Origin: Trichomonas vaginalis G3
Lineage: Eukaryota; Parabasalia; Trichomonadida; Trichomonadidae
Reading direction: 5' to 3'
Assembly (NCBI RefSeq): GCF_026262505.1
Contig: NC_067205.1
Span: forward strand, 20,953,645 to 21,017,644
Length of the DNA stretch: 64,000 nt
Position numbers and translations under genes: made by a program. Below the pieces are notes generated by a model. It had not been told where the DNA came from, made no database searches, and saw only the letters and a list, made by a program, of their open reading frames with translations. Of the stretch, positions 17,834-27,557 are shown one piece after another. Positions within the stretch are counted from its first letter, which is position 1. Each line of letters opens with the position of its first letter.

Positions 17834-17865
17834 TTATATTCGAATAAAAAAATATATTTAAACTT

Positions 17866-18765
17866 TTATTTTGCTGGAACTTTTGAATCTATTATTTCCT
17901 GTATTTGTTCATGAAGTTGATTTTTAGCATTTTCATCGAAATTAATAGACCGAATATATTCATTAATTGCATTCTTATAATCATCTGATTTCTCAAATTT
18001 TCTTTTATCTGATTCCTTAACTAAATCATAAGTTAAACCTCGTTGCTGATATAATGGTTTCTTAATTAAATCTTTGAATGCTTGAGATAAAGCACCTGAT
18101 GCAATTCTTGCTACTATAATTGGTTGGAATTGCTGTTTAAGTTCATCTTTAACATTTGCGAAAACTGGATCGAATAAAGCAACTTTAAAGAATTTCTTAG
18201 CTGGAATTTCAGGTCTTAAATTTGCATATTGACCATCAAACTGGTTAGAATATCGTGGTAATCCATCCGGTCCCTCTTCAATAGCATTTAATTCTTCATT
18301 GAAGTAAGAATATGGATTATGACGGTATGAATTAATTGGACCATTTTCACCTTCTCCAATGTATTGTTTAACAGCTTTTCCATTTTCATCAAATTGCATA
18401 GGATAATGTTCATTATATGCTTTACGTTTAGGATAATCCGTCATTGTTAATTTATACCCATTTATGACTTTAATATTTCCTTGACCATCAGTAACGAAAA
18501 CTTCATTTATTCCATCAGGTTTTCCATTTGGACCCGTAATGTCTGCTTCGTGTGCTTCCCAATTTGGTCCGTGACGTTTGGCATATGCTTGAGCTTCTGG
18601 TAATGTTAAAACGTTTCTCATTTGTTTAACATCCTTTTGAAGACCGGCAACAATGTGGACTAATTCTTTCATTCCGTCTGGAACTTTCATAGTTCTATTA
18701 TATGCACCCTTTTTGTTTGTTCCTTGTTTTAATGGAACCTGTAGAAGATTTGCAATTTCTGTCAT
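17866..18765 (-). CDS. Conserved-type virion protein near the ATPase, unknown
   Basis: A 299-residue protein. A disordered basic N-terminus leads to a helix ([22 protein letters not shown]), then a section rich in G, N, P and Y ([19 protein letters not shown]), then a helical C-terminus. It lies between the VSCCG gene and the ATPase in a leftward cluster ending in the capsid gene. Its place resembles that of large assembly proteins beside the capsid gene of Polinton B, but no sequence match is clear. Confidence 0.6.
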   Translation of the reverse strand: MTEIANLLQVPLKQGTNKKGAYNRTMKVPDGMKELVHIVAGLQKDVKQMRNVLTLPEAQAYAKRHGPNWEAHEADITGPNGKPDGINEVFVTDGQGNIKVINGYKLTMTDYPKRKAYNEHYPMQFDENGKAVKQYIGEGENGPINSYRHNPYSYFNEELNAIEEGPDGLPRYSNQFDGQYANLRPEIPAKKFFKVALFDPVFANVKDELKQQFQPIIVARIASGALSQAFKDLIKKPLYQQRGLTYDLVKESDKRKFEKSDDYKNAINEYIRSINFDENAKNQLHEQIQEIIDSKVPAK

Positions 18766-18805
18766 GTTTAATTATAAATAAAAAATAAAAATTAATTATA
18801 AAAAG

Positions 18806-19633
18806 TTATTCGAATTTAATGGAACCTTTATTTAAATCAACTATTATTTTTCCATGTTCTCCTAATTGTTGATATTGTGTGTAAAGTTCATTAATGCTCA
18901 TTGGTAAATTCACTTGATAAAGCATAACGTTCAACTGTTGACGACTAAAACCACTGAAAATGAAAAGGGTGGACAGGTTTGATTTAATGTTTGTGCTTAA
19001 TGCTTTAAAGTATTGAACAGCCATGAAGAATGAACACTGAATGTGTCGACATTGAGTTAATAATTGATTAAAATATGATTTCTCATTAGTTATTAGTTTT
19101 GATTTCACCGCATCATCTAGAAAAATGAGTGAATGCAAAAATTCTCTATCAAAATTTGAAATAGAAAGTGTTTCAAATAATTCATCCCGTTGTTTATCAA
19201 TAATTTTATCCTCTAATCCTTGCTTCTTGATTGTATTATATAATTCTTTATACATTACAAAGTTTTTTAAATAATCTTCTGCTTCTTCTTGTGATAAATA
19301 AATAATTGGAATTTTGATTAAATGCTTTAAAGATTCAAATGTATCATCTGAAGGTGAACCTGAACGGTTGATATAAATTAACACATGTGAATAGGGTGAA
19401 GTGTTAGCAATAATGATAATTTGTTTTAATATCGTTAATGTTTTACCTTTATTTTGTTTACCAATTGCTGCAGTGATTGAATTTAAGTAACATTCAGAAT
19501 ATGGAATTTTCATTAATTTTTCCTTAGATAGAGCATTTCTATTATCACTCAATGCTTCATTAATCATATCATCTACGTATGTATTATATACTCCTGCTAA
19601 TTCTTCATAAGGGGTGGATGAATTTAAATCCAT
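18806..19633 (-). CDS. Genome-packaging ATPase (FtsK/HerA, A32-like)
   Basis: A 275-residue ATPase of usual size for the family. Walker A is GKQNKGKT at 58-65. Walker B is SLIFLDDA with acidic residues at 173-174. A sensor-type stretch (CRHIQCSFFMAVQYFKAL) follows. In Polintons and related viruses this enzyme threads DNA into the empty capsid. It sits 24 bases after the capsid gene on the same strand, and the leader TTTATTTTTGATTAA supports the start. The frame looks whole. Confidence 0.92.
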   Translation of the reverse strand: MDLNSSTPYEELAGVYNTYVDDMINEALSDNRNALSKEKLMKIPYSECYLNSITAAIGKQNKGKTLTILKQIIIIANTSPYSHVLIYINRSGSPSDDTFESLKHLIKIPIIYLSQEEAEDYLKNFVMYKELYNTIKKQGLEDKIIDKQRDELFETLSISNFDREFLHSLIFLDDAVKSKLITNEKSYFNQLLTQCRHIQCSFFMAVQYFKALSTNIKSNLSTLFIFSGFSRQQLNVMLYQVNLPMSINELYTQYQQLGEHGKIIVDLNKGSIKFE

Positions 19634-19657
19634 TTAATCAAAAATAAATTTATAATT

Positions 19658-21297
19658 TTAAACATTTCTATTCATCAATATTTCATCATATGAACTTCTA
19701 TACTGCGGTGGTGTACCTGTTGGATGATATTTCAAACCTTCATCCGGTGTCCATGTCCAATATGTAGTCCTAGTAAACCAAACCTGAGGAGGATTTGTCA
19801 CTTTTGAACAGTAAGTGTCATTTTCACCCTGAATGATTGGATAAGCTTTCACTTGTACTGTAACTTGTGAGTTGAAAGTTTCTAATCCATCAAAGAATAT
19901 ACCCGCTCCATCACGTTGAACTGGAATAGTGCATAAGAATGAAGTTTGGTCTTTCCATGTTCTAGCTAATGGTGTGCCATCATCATCATTCAGTGGTCTA
20001 GTTAATGAGTCCTCGTATTCTTCTGTGCATTCATTCACTCCATCTAAATCAGAAGCTTGAAGCATACGTGTAAAGAATATGTCACCCACTGTGGTCATCG
20101 CTTGATCGGGGAAGTTTCTGGAATCTATAGTGACCTGAAGACCTCGAAGCATTGGATTTTCTAAAACCGTTCTTTGCATTGCATTCTTCGGAATGTTAAC
20201 ACAACATCTGTAAACATTATGAAGAGCGTATATGAGAAATCTGAGCTAATACCTTCAGGAGTGATGCAACCTCCATTTAGTGAACGAACGTCAATATGTT
20301 GAGCTGGAATCATGAATGGATCTTCCTTACTAAATAAACGTGGTATTGCTTTAACTGATTCTTCAATTAAACCGTATCCTGGTGTAATGCATTTATCCTC
20401 TAAAACTTCCATCTTTGTGCATGAAATAATAACGTCTTCAACTGTTGCGTCAGCAGATGTAGCTAAGCTTGTAATTAATTTGGCAGGAAGTCCGATTTGT
20501 TGGAATTTGCGATCATATTTATAAACATGATTCATAATCTTTTCATAATTTTCATCAGTTATCTTTTCATAAACGTAATTTTGTAAATCAGCAACTCTTA
20601 ACGGGTCAACCTGACAAAATACTAAAGTATCCCTGAAAACATAATATTTAAGAATGATTTCACCAAATGATTTAGGATAATCATCGAACGCCTGAAATGC
20701 TAACAAATCATTTACCGGAATAATCATATCAAAAGTGACATCAACTTCTTCATTTGCTTTCTTGAAAACTTCTGAAGGGTCAATATATTTACCACATACT
20801 GAGTTATCATATTTTTGAACATTATTATATAACGAATGAACAAACTTTTTAACTTTCCTTTCTGATTTTGGTTTATATGTTGCAAATGCGAAAGATTCAC
20901 GGGCGCAATCCATCTGAAGATAACCAGCATCACCTCTTTCGGTTTCTACTTCTAATTGCTTAAAGCTTTGATTTGATGATTTGTAACCAACGAATAAACG
21001 CATGCATTTAAAAGCGGTATCACATGTGAAAGCTTTATTTGAAACTAGAGTTGCTTTAACTTTGCGTTTAATATATGTGTCACCTAATTGGTTCACATCA
21101 TGAGCTGAATTTGTAATTCTTAAATGAGTTTGTTTATCATCAAAATATGGAGTATCAGAGTCATAACATGAACTTTCAAGTTCTCTATAATATCTTCTTC
21201 CGTCATTCTTTGCGAATATTTCATTTATCTTTTCGAATGAATGAAACACATTTCCATTAATCGGTTTTGTGTTTGGCACTAAATAGTTAGTCGTCAT
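19658..21297 (-). pseudogene. mcp: Major capsid protein of Polinton A (double jelly-roll type)
   Basis: About 1.64 kb of capsid-gene sequence, the expected size (the Polinton B gene is 1.61 kb). It has the long runs of beta strands, aromatic turns and short helices of double-jelly-roll capsids. Its place beside the packaging ATPase supports this. The gene reads in more than one frame and looks broken, with about one break. The identity rests on position, length and style rather than on a signature motif, so confidence is moderate. Confidence 0.7.
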
Positions 21298-21366
21298 TTA
21301 TTATTAAATAAAAAATCAAAATTAAAAGATGAAAATGAATTTTTAATTTTAATGAAATAATCAACT

Positions 21367-21582
21367 ATGGCTGCAGGATTCTTTAAGAAACTGTGGGATA
21401 AAGTAAAAAGAGGAGCGCATAAAGTTTGGGAAGGGATTAAGAAAGGAGCAAATTGGATATTTAAGAATAAAGAAGCAATTAGTGACGTTGCTGAATCAAT
21501 AACGCCAAAAGCTGCCCCAATAAGAGAAATTTTAAATAAAGGAGAAAAAGTTTATCAAAGACTTCAACCGATACTAAGATAA
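21367..21582 (+). CDS. Small cationic amphipathic protein 1 (MAAGFFKKLWD family)
   Basis: A 71-residue protein opening MAAGFFKKLWDKVKRG and continuing as a cationic amphipathic helix, then an acidic turn and a basic tail. A second gene 25 bases away on the other strand opens with the same eleven residues. The layout resembles membrane-active minor capsid proteins such as adenovirus protein VI, which is an analogy only. Confidence 0.7.
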   Translation: MAAGFFKKLWDKVKRGAHKVWEGIKKGANWIFKNKEAISDVAESITPKAAPIREILNKGEKVYQRLQPILR

Positions 21583-21606
21583 AAATAATATTTATTTATT
21601 TTTCCA

Positions 21607-21843
21607 CTAACCACCTCCTATTTTATTAAGTATTCCTTCAGCTATTCCACCAATTGCGTTACCTGCTTGTGCTCCCATCGCCGGATTACCTGCTTTAGTA
21701 CCTAATACTCCACCTATGATAGTTCCTGCCGTTTTCGCTACTGGTGCCAAAAAGTTAGCAACAGGTTTAATAACCTTTTTATAAACCCAACCTGCAGCTT
21801 TCTTAATTCCATCCCATAATTTTTTAAAGAATCCTGCCGCCAT
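21607..21843 (-). CDS. Small cationic amphipathic protein 2 (MAAGFFKKLWD family)
   Basis: A 78-residue protein with the same opening MAAGFFKKLWD as its convergent neighbour, then a helix (GIKKAAGWVYKKVIKPVANFL) and a glycine/alanine-rich hydrophobic tail (TIIGGVLGTKAGNPAMGAQAG) that could insert into membranes. The pair probably arose by inverted duplication with later divergence of the tails. A membrane-breaching virion role is inferred. Confidence 0.7.
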   Translation of the reverse strand: MAAGFFKKLWDGIKKAAGWVYKKVIKPVANFLAPVAKTAGTIIGGVLGTKAGNPAMGAQAGNAIGGIAEGILNKIGGG

Positions 21844-21910
21844 TTCTGATTTAATATTAATTAAAAAATATATTTCATCACTTATATTCTAATTTTTATT
21901 TAATGATAAA

Positions 21911-22265
21911 TGAAACCGATTTTAAAAATAAATGAAAAAAGGAGGAAGAAATAAATGAAAGTGAAAATGTTCAACAAAAAATAAACGTTGTTAAACCAAT
22001 TACTGAAATAAAAATTTTTTCATCTGTTGAAGAATTTAATGACTATTATGCTAATAATAAAAAATTATTTGAAGAATTGACAACATGTAAATTGAATAAA
22101 ATGTTTAAAGTTGAGGACAGAGTCCAAGACCCGGAGGGTCATGGATTCAAAATTTCAAAAATAAAAGGTGTTGTTAGTTTAAAATCTATTCCTCAATCAA
22201 GAATCACCTCATTAATGAAAATAGATGATTTAACAAAAAGAATAGAAATTATTGAAGAAGAATGA
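21911..22265 (+). pseudogene. Small gene of Polinton A, unknown, broken
   Basis: A short rightward gene with a standard leader (TTTTTATTTAATGATAA before ATG), coding for an acidic, helical protein of about 115 residues. It does not read as one frame and looks broken (about one break). It carries a GC-rich double hairpin (22115-22140) in its second half. Confidence 0.5.
22115..22140. repeat. Double GC-rich hairpin
   Basis: GGAC-AGA-GTCC (22115-22125) and GACCC-GGA-GGGTC (22128-22140) are two perfect hairpins with three-base loops, side by side inside an AT-rich coding stretch. Confidence 0.8.
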
Positions 22266-22291
22266 ATCAAATAATTGATTTCATAAATCAT

Positions 22292-22334
22292 GACTCGTTG
22301 AGCCCGGGTCCTTAAAGCCCAGGACTTAAAGTCC
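22292..22334. repeat. GC-rich palindromic cluster at the end of the right-end gene
   Basis: Contains GGACTTAAAGTCC (22322-22334, perfect stems), and CTC-GTT-GAG. The stop codon of the right-end gene lies inside it, mirroring the left-end gene, whose stop is also in a GGACTTTA word. Confidence 0.65.
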
Positions 22335-22805
22335 ATCACTGAGTTCAAGGTTATATTCATCAAATATTTCATTATTAAATGCAACTTCTGCTAGTTTATT
22401 TATTTTTTCAATACGATCATTTGAAAGTCTATCGTTTAATTTTTTCTGAAGTTTTTCATTTTCTAGTTCTGAAACTTTATTTGGATGATATTTAAACCCG
22501 TTAAATTCTTTTTCCTCAGTTTTGATCATTAATTTACAAAGAACTTTTGTGGTTGGAATTCGTTTAAACCATTTATCATTAATATTTGTTATAAATTCAA
22601 TATCTGGAATTAATTCCCAAATTTTTGCATTTTCAATTAATTTATTATCAAATGCAAAAGCAATAGGTTTAATATTAAACTTACCTTTATAATATATACT
22701 TTCTACATAATCATCGAAATAAACATCTACTTGTTTAACATTTTCAAGAATTGGTGAAAGAACATCCATTAATTGATTGACGGTTACGAATCTTGATCCA
22801 CTCAT
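22326..22805 (-). CDS. Right-end gene of Polinton A, unknown
   Basis: A 159-residue protein: a first half of mixed strands and helices (FVTVNQLMDVLSPILENVKQVDVYFDDYVES) and a charged helical second half (VSELENEKLQKKLNDRLSNDRIEKINKLAEV). Its start codon and leader lie in the right inverted repeat and are the mirror image of the left-end gene's, so the two end genes should share a promoter. The protein sequences themselves are not clearly related. Function unknown. Confidence 0.7.
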   Translation of the reverse strand: MSGSRFVTVNQLMDVLSPILENVKQVDVYFDDYVESIYYKGKFNIKPIAFAFDNKLIENAKIWELIPDIEFITNINDKWFKRIPTTKVLCKLMIKTEEKEFNGFKYHPNKVSELENEKLQKKLNDRLSNDRIEKINKLAEVAFNNEIFDEYNLELSDGL

Positions 22806-23098
22806 TTTCTTACGAATTAAAAAAATAAATTATTCAAAAAATGTAAGACATGAATTTTTAAAGTTTATTTTTTTATTTTTTTTATTTTTTTTATTTCATT
22901 ATGTATGGGTTTAGTGAAAATTTCTTACGATTCTGAAAATTTTTAAATCTTGATTTATTCAAAAACGTAAGAATAAAAACCGTAAAAATCATACATTTTT
23001 TACTTCATATGTAAAAAAAAATGATACAAAATCGCTCAAAAATGTATGAATTCTTACGTTTACAAAAAAAGTCACAAAACCCTTCAACATATACTACT
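22799..23098 (-). repeat. Right terminal inverted repeat of Polinton A
   Basis: Pairs with 5913-6213. The only differences I see are one A in a run and one substitution near the inner edge. Near-identity of the two ends points to recent insertion or recent copying between ends. Confidence 0.95.
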
Positions 23099-23104
23099 TT
23101 GAAT
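23099..23104. repeat. Target-site duplication TTGAAT, right of Polinton A
   Basis: Perfect copy of 5907-5912, directly outside the right inverted repeat. Confidence 0.92.
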
Positions 23105-23263
23105 CCATCATCGAAAGAAAGATGATTTTTGTTGATCTCTCAAAAGAATAATGATTAGCAAGATTATGATTTGAAATTGATATTACACTGGAAATTCATG
23201 TTTTAATATTTCACAGATAACCGTTATTAACCGTTAACAGATATTTTTTTTCGAAAAAGTGAA

Positions 23264-23271
23264 ATCATGAT
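23264..23271. repeat. Target-site duplication ATCATGAT, left of the MULE
   Basis: The eight bases ATCATGAT abut the left inverted repeat and recur at 28688-28695. MULEs more often make 9-10 base duplications, so one flanking base may have changed. The word is itself a palindrome. Confidence 0.75.
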
Positions 23272-24400
23272 GAGATTATTTTTTGTCGCATATTTGCGCA
23301 TATTATGACACTTTTTCTGACATTTTTCTATAAATTGAGAGCAAAAGTATTCAAAATTTTGTCAAAATATGCGCAAAATTGAGAACTGCGCATATTATGA
23401 CACACGATTATTTTTGTCCGTTACTGGAAACAAAATCTCTATGCATTGCTTTTCTTCATGTCTTTCGCCTAAAGGTATGTTTAAAACAATATGTATGAGA
23501 TACGTATTATAAAAGATTTGAAAAACTCACATATTATTATCAAATTTCAAATTTTTATCGAGAAAATATTGAAATCAAGACGAAAAAATATTGTTCATAA
23601 CAAAATATTATAAAGATCTAGCATCTACAAGAGTTTCAAAGAAAAACAACCAACTTAAATTTTCTACTTCAAAAATAAGAACATCTTTCAAGTGTGACAA
23701 GCAAAAAAAGAATACATACGAATAGTTCAATTTGAAATGAATGATATGTTTATGTATAAGCTAGATTTACCTACATTCGATAATTGCTAAACGTTCATAA
23801 CTTTGCGAGATATTAAAGAGAATTTATCGCTATTTACGTTATTTTCGACAATATATCAATATACGGCGATTGTTAAGTGAGTAACTGAGAAAAAAAATAA
23901 AAGATTTGATTAATCTGAAGATCAAAAGAAGATAACAAGAGAAAAATATGAATAAATAAATGAATAATGAATAGAAAAAGAAAGAAGAATATTGAAGATG
24001 ATTAAATGAAGTTATTATAGGAAAATTAAAAAATATTACTAAAATTAAAGATATCTGACATGTTTACATATCTAATAATAATATATTTGTCATTTAAATC
24101 TATTTTGAATCATAGTAAACTATGATTGTCGTATGATTTAAAAGAATCTCTAAATTTGCTTACTAAAATTAAAGATATCTGACATGTTTACATATCTAAT
24201 AATAATATATTTGTCATTTAAATCTATTTTGAATCATAGTAAACTATGATTGTCGTATGATTTAAAAGAATCTCTAAATATCAAGTCAATTTCTTATAAA
24301 ATTGTTATCCATCTCTTACATTTTTTCATAATTACTACCTATATTATCAATCTCAACGATGACAATATCTTGTTATCAATATATTAAATTTAATTTATAA
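23272..24400 (+). repeat. Left inverted repeat of the MULE, 1.13 kb
   Basis: Matches the reverse complement of 27558-28687. Near the inner side it holds two head-to-tail copies of a unit of about 120 bases (from about 24040 to 24280), each with the palindrome ATCATAGTAAACTATGAT. Such subterminal repeats are possible transposase-binding sites. Confidence 0.9.
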
Positions 24401-24525
24401 CTTAACATTCAATGTTTCCATCTATTCTTTCCATATATTAAATTCTAAAAACACTTTAACAATTGTTCAATAAACACAATATTTATAACATTTAAAAATA
24501 TTTCAATTGAATACATCTGATTCAT

Positions 24526-26026
24526 TTAATGTAAATTCGTGATTTTTCCATCTTCATCATTTTCTAAGTTTATTTTAATTGAATCATTTATCTCTGAATC
24601 ATTCCTGTTCATAAATTTCTCAATTTCAATATCACGATAATCAATATCTCCTGGATGAAATTGATTTTTGTATTTGTCAATTTCTTCTTTTGGTATTTCT
24701 GAAATTTCGAGATTAAAATTTCTTTCAAAAGTAAATAATTCTTCATTAATTTTAGTTAACGAGATATAGTACGATTTTTTATGATCATACTGGTTTCGTT
24801 GATTGGTTAAATATCTATGAGCGATTACTGTATCAACTTGAAGTAAAGTATATATCATATGGAAAATTGTTGGATGTGGATATATTATGTGTGAGTTCAG
24901 TACCTTGTTAAATGATTCCACGCCATTATTCGAAAAAATCATATCCTTCACATTCATTTTATTTATTTCTTCGTATTTTATTTCCATGTGCGAAGGAAAT
25001 AAGTGGCAAATTTTGAAGTATCTTGGAACAGATAAGTTTAAAAACTGAATTAGGAACGAATGGGCACCCACATAATAATTTTAATAAAGATTTGGATGCA
25101 TGATCATCTTGATTGCACAACTTCTTAAAGTTCTTTACAAGCGCAGCAATGTAATGAAATATGCATCCAGTAAGAACTGTCTCTTTGCTGATCTTTTCTT
25201 TGATAGAGTTCATCAAAGCTGCTTCAAAATCTGTTGTGATGATGGAAAATTGATTAAGACCAATTTTAATCTGTTCATGTGTTAACATCATATTGAAAAC
25301 AGTATTATAATCATCAGCACTTCTTCCCGTCATCAAAACATGTAGAAAAGGGAGATATAAATTTGTAGCATTATCAAATACCAAGAAATTCAATAATTGA
25401 CCATTTGAGAGATTTATTGGTACCACTTTGAATGTACCATCTATGAACAAATGTTTTAAAGTTCGTGCACGATTAATGAATAAAGGCAATCCAAAAAAGT
25501 AAAACTTAGAATCATCAATATTGGAATAAATTTTTGTAATATAGAAATTTTGATTGTTATAATGTTCAAGTAATTTTTTAATCAACTCATCTTCGTTCAT
25601 TTTCATTTTTGGTTTAATTTCCTGGTACAACCTTCTGATAACATCAGACGATATTTCAATAATATCATCGTGAGATTCGTTATATTCCAACACAAGCTGA
25701 TTTGCAAATGCTATTACCTGACTTAATGAAACAATAGGATTAACCTGAATGAAATTTTGTATCTCACTCTCAAGTTCTAATTTATTTTGGTTAGTACCAT
25801 CAATAATTGAAGATTTTGTATGTTTTGGACATCGATGTGGAGGATTAATTTCACAAACTTCAGCTTTTTTGCCTGTATTTGCTGGGAACAATGTAACAAG
25901 TTGAGAATAAGAACATCTTTTCTTTTTGGCGCAATAATAAACAATTTCCAATCGATCAATTTTTGAATAATATATTTGAAAGCGAATAGGGATCCCTTCT
26001 GGATATATAACACTTTGATATTTCAA
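24526..26026 (-). pseudogene. MULE transposase, frameshifted near its last third
   Basis: The first 355 residues hold a cysteine/histidine cluster like a FLYWCH zinc finger (YYCAKKKRC...HRCPKH, about 28-68), then the MULE catalytic core: LFIDGTFKVVP with the first D, LPFLHVLMTGRSADDYNTVF, and IITTDFEAALMNSI with the second D, followed by GCIFHYIAAL. The remaining 160 residues lie in another frame starting near 24.96-25.07 kb and include NNGVESFNKVLN, the expected third-acid region. One frameshift between the two parts is the simplest reading. The enzyme would cut and join the element ends. Lower G+C and no introns match the rest of the element. Confidence 0.85.
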
Positions 26027-26111
26027 TTTATCTGAATCAGATATTTGAAAAGTATGATATGTTCTTAGAATGTTTTTTATTCTTATTTACATTTGTCTTG
26101 CTCATCTTGAT

Positions 26112-27356
26112 TCATGATAATATAATTAGGAACACATTGTTTGCATGTATCTTCTGTAATGGCAGCTTTTGGACTTTTGATTTAGTTTTTTGATATTGAA
26201 ATGCATTTTGAATTAGAATGTTTGAATTGAGTAGATCATCAATGGGAAGATTATCAGTAAAATGAGTAATGTTTGAAAGTGATGGCAATGGAACTGTACT
26301 ATCTACAGTTGGAGGATTAGAAACAATCCTTTGTACGGAACTCTGATTTGCAGCAATTGGAGGATTAGAAACAATCCTTTGTACGGAACTCTGATTTGCA
26401 GAAGTTGGAGGATTTGAAGGTATCCTAAAAATTGCCGTTCGATTAATTCTTTTAGAACGAGAAGGTGAAATTTGAACATTTCCATGAAGATTTATCAAAT
26501 TTTGATTTCTTTCAATGGATTGTAAACTTCTTTCTTGATTTGTCAAATTTTGATTTCTTTCAATGGATTGTAAACTTCTTTCTTGATTTGTCAAATTTTG
26601 ATTTCTTTCAATGGATTGTAAACTTCTTTCTTGATTCCTATCTTTATTTTGTAATATATTATTACAACTTTCATTTTCAAACTCAAATTCATTAAATGGT
26701 TCTTCTTGTTCAGATTGTTTTTGACTGTTTTCCGACGAATGTTTTTCAATAAATTTTAATATTTGGCATTCCGTATTTTTCAATTCTGCCAATGATGATG
26801 GTGATTCATCAGAATATCCTAATGGCCATTTATCTTCCATTGATTTTGTATCACCATTATCATTATCAGCAACATCTATAGTAGCATCTTTACTTTCCGA
26901 TTCCATTTTCTTACATTCTGTTCCATTTTCTTTGGATTCCTCCTCTTCTGACTCATCCTCCGATTTTTGATCAAAATTAAAGTTTAAAATTTTTAATGCT
27001 GCTTGTAAATTACTTTTCGTTATAATAAGCGCTATTTTTGCAACATTTTTGTCGAATCCCATTGATGTTAATGAATTATATTCTTGTGATTTACTAATTT
27101 TTAATTGATACATATCAAAAAATGGCAAATTGAAAACATCTGTGGGTGGATCAACATTTACAACCTTTAAATCAATATCATTGAAACATTTAATTATATC
27201 AACTGAATGAAATTCCCTTCTTTTATATTTAATAACAAAAGAATATAAATTCAGATTGAATTTCCTTGCTATATAAAGGTATAAACTTAAACAATGAACA
27301 TCTTGGTTAGAATGAAGTAGAATTACATTCTTTTGATATCTAATTGTTAATTTCAT
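26112..27356 (-). CDS. MULE-borne protein with a UBA domain and possible ubiquitin-like N-terminus
   Basis: A 414-residue protein. Residues about 92-130 are a clear UBA domain (NSLTSMGFDKNVAKIALIITKSNLQAALKILNF): the MGF loop, conserved alanine/leucine spacing and a final LxxL-type helix. Residues 1-70 begin MKLTIRY and have the size and strand pattern of a ubiquitin-like domain, which is tentative. An acidic region (130-170) and a disordered tail follow with three 16-residue repeats (QERSLQSIERNQNLTN) and three copies of an NPPxxANQSSVQRIV-type unit. The UBL-UBA order recalls ubiquilin/Rad23 shuttle proteins. It lies 85 bases upstream of the transposase on the same strand, inside the inverted repeats. 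It may be an accessory transposition gene or a captured host gene. Confidence 0.75.
   Translation of the reverse strand: MKLTIRYQKNVILLHSNQDVHCLSLYLYIARKFNLNLYSFVIKYKRREFHSVDIIKCFNDIDLKVVNVDPPTDVFNLPFFDMYQLKISKSQEYNSLTSMGFDKNVAKIALIITKSNLQAALKILNFNFDQKSEDESEEEESKENGTECKKMESESKDATIDVADNDNGDTKSMEDKWPLGYSDESPSSLAELKNTECQILKFIEKHSSENSQKQSEQEEPFNEFEFENESCNNILQNKDRNQERSLQSIERNQNLTNQERSLQSIERNQNLTNQERSLQSIERNQNLINLHGNVQISPSRSKRINRTAIFRIPSNPPTSANQSSVQRIVSNPPIAANQSSVQRIVSNPPTVDSTVPLPSLSNITHFTDNLPIDDLLNSNILIQNAFQYQKTKSKVQKLPLQKIHANNVFLIILS
26303..26430 (-). repeat. 60-base tandem repeats in the UBA gene
   Basis: Two nearly perfect and one diverged copy of a 60-base unit containing GGATTAGAAACAATCC, coding for NPPxxANQSSVQRIV-type repeats. 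The copies are almost identical in DNA, so the expansion is recent. Confidence 0.8.
26490..26640 (-). repeat. 48-base tandem repeats in the UBA gene
   Basis: Three almost identical copies of a 48-base unit containing TTTCAATGGATTGTAAACTT, coding for the 16-residue repeat QERSLQSIERNQNLTN. The unit length keeps the frame. Confidence 0.85.
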
Positions 27357-27557
27357 AAAAAAGTAATTTTCAGATTTAAAAAAGTGAAAACCTTATTTAT
27401 TAATAATTATTTAATTTGTTAATTAGAAAAAGAATTAATGAAAAATTATGTAATTAAAATAGTTAAAAGATGATGAAACGATGAATAACAATGAAATTAG
27501 AAATATTACGATGCGATAGTATTAATATAGTAAAATCGAGTATGAGACAAAAGAATT

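Larger units (their letters stand above)
5913..23098. mobile_element. Polinton A: Maverick/Polinton, protein-primed polymerase type
   Basis: A 17,186-base element bounded by 300-base inverted repeats and a TTGAAT duplication. It carries the diagnostic Polinton set: protein-primed family B DNA polymerase, retroviral-type integrase, packaging ATPase and a double-jelly-roll-type capsid gene, plus a fibre tip and about fifteen small genes. Left-half genes run rightward and most right-half genes leftward, meeting near 13 kb in a non-coding zone. The inverted repeats differ by only about two changes and the target duplication is perfect, so insertion looks recent. It looks largely whole, with roughly three or more broken places overall. 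No adenain-type protease gene was recognised. Confidence 0.95.
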
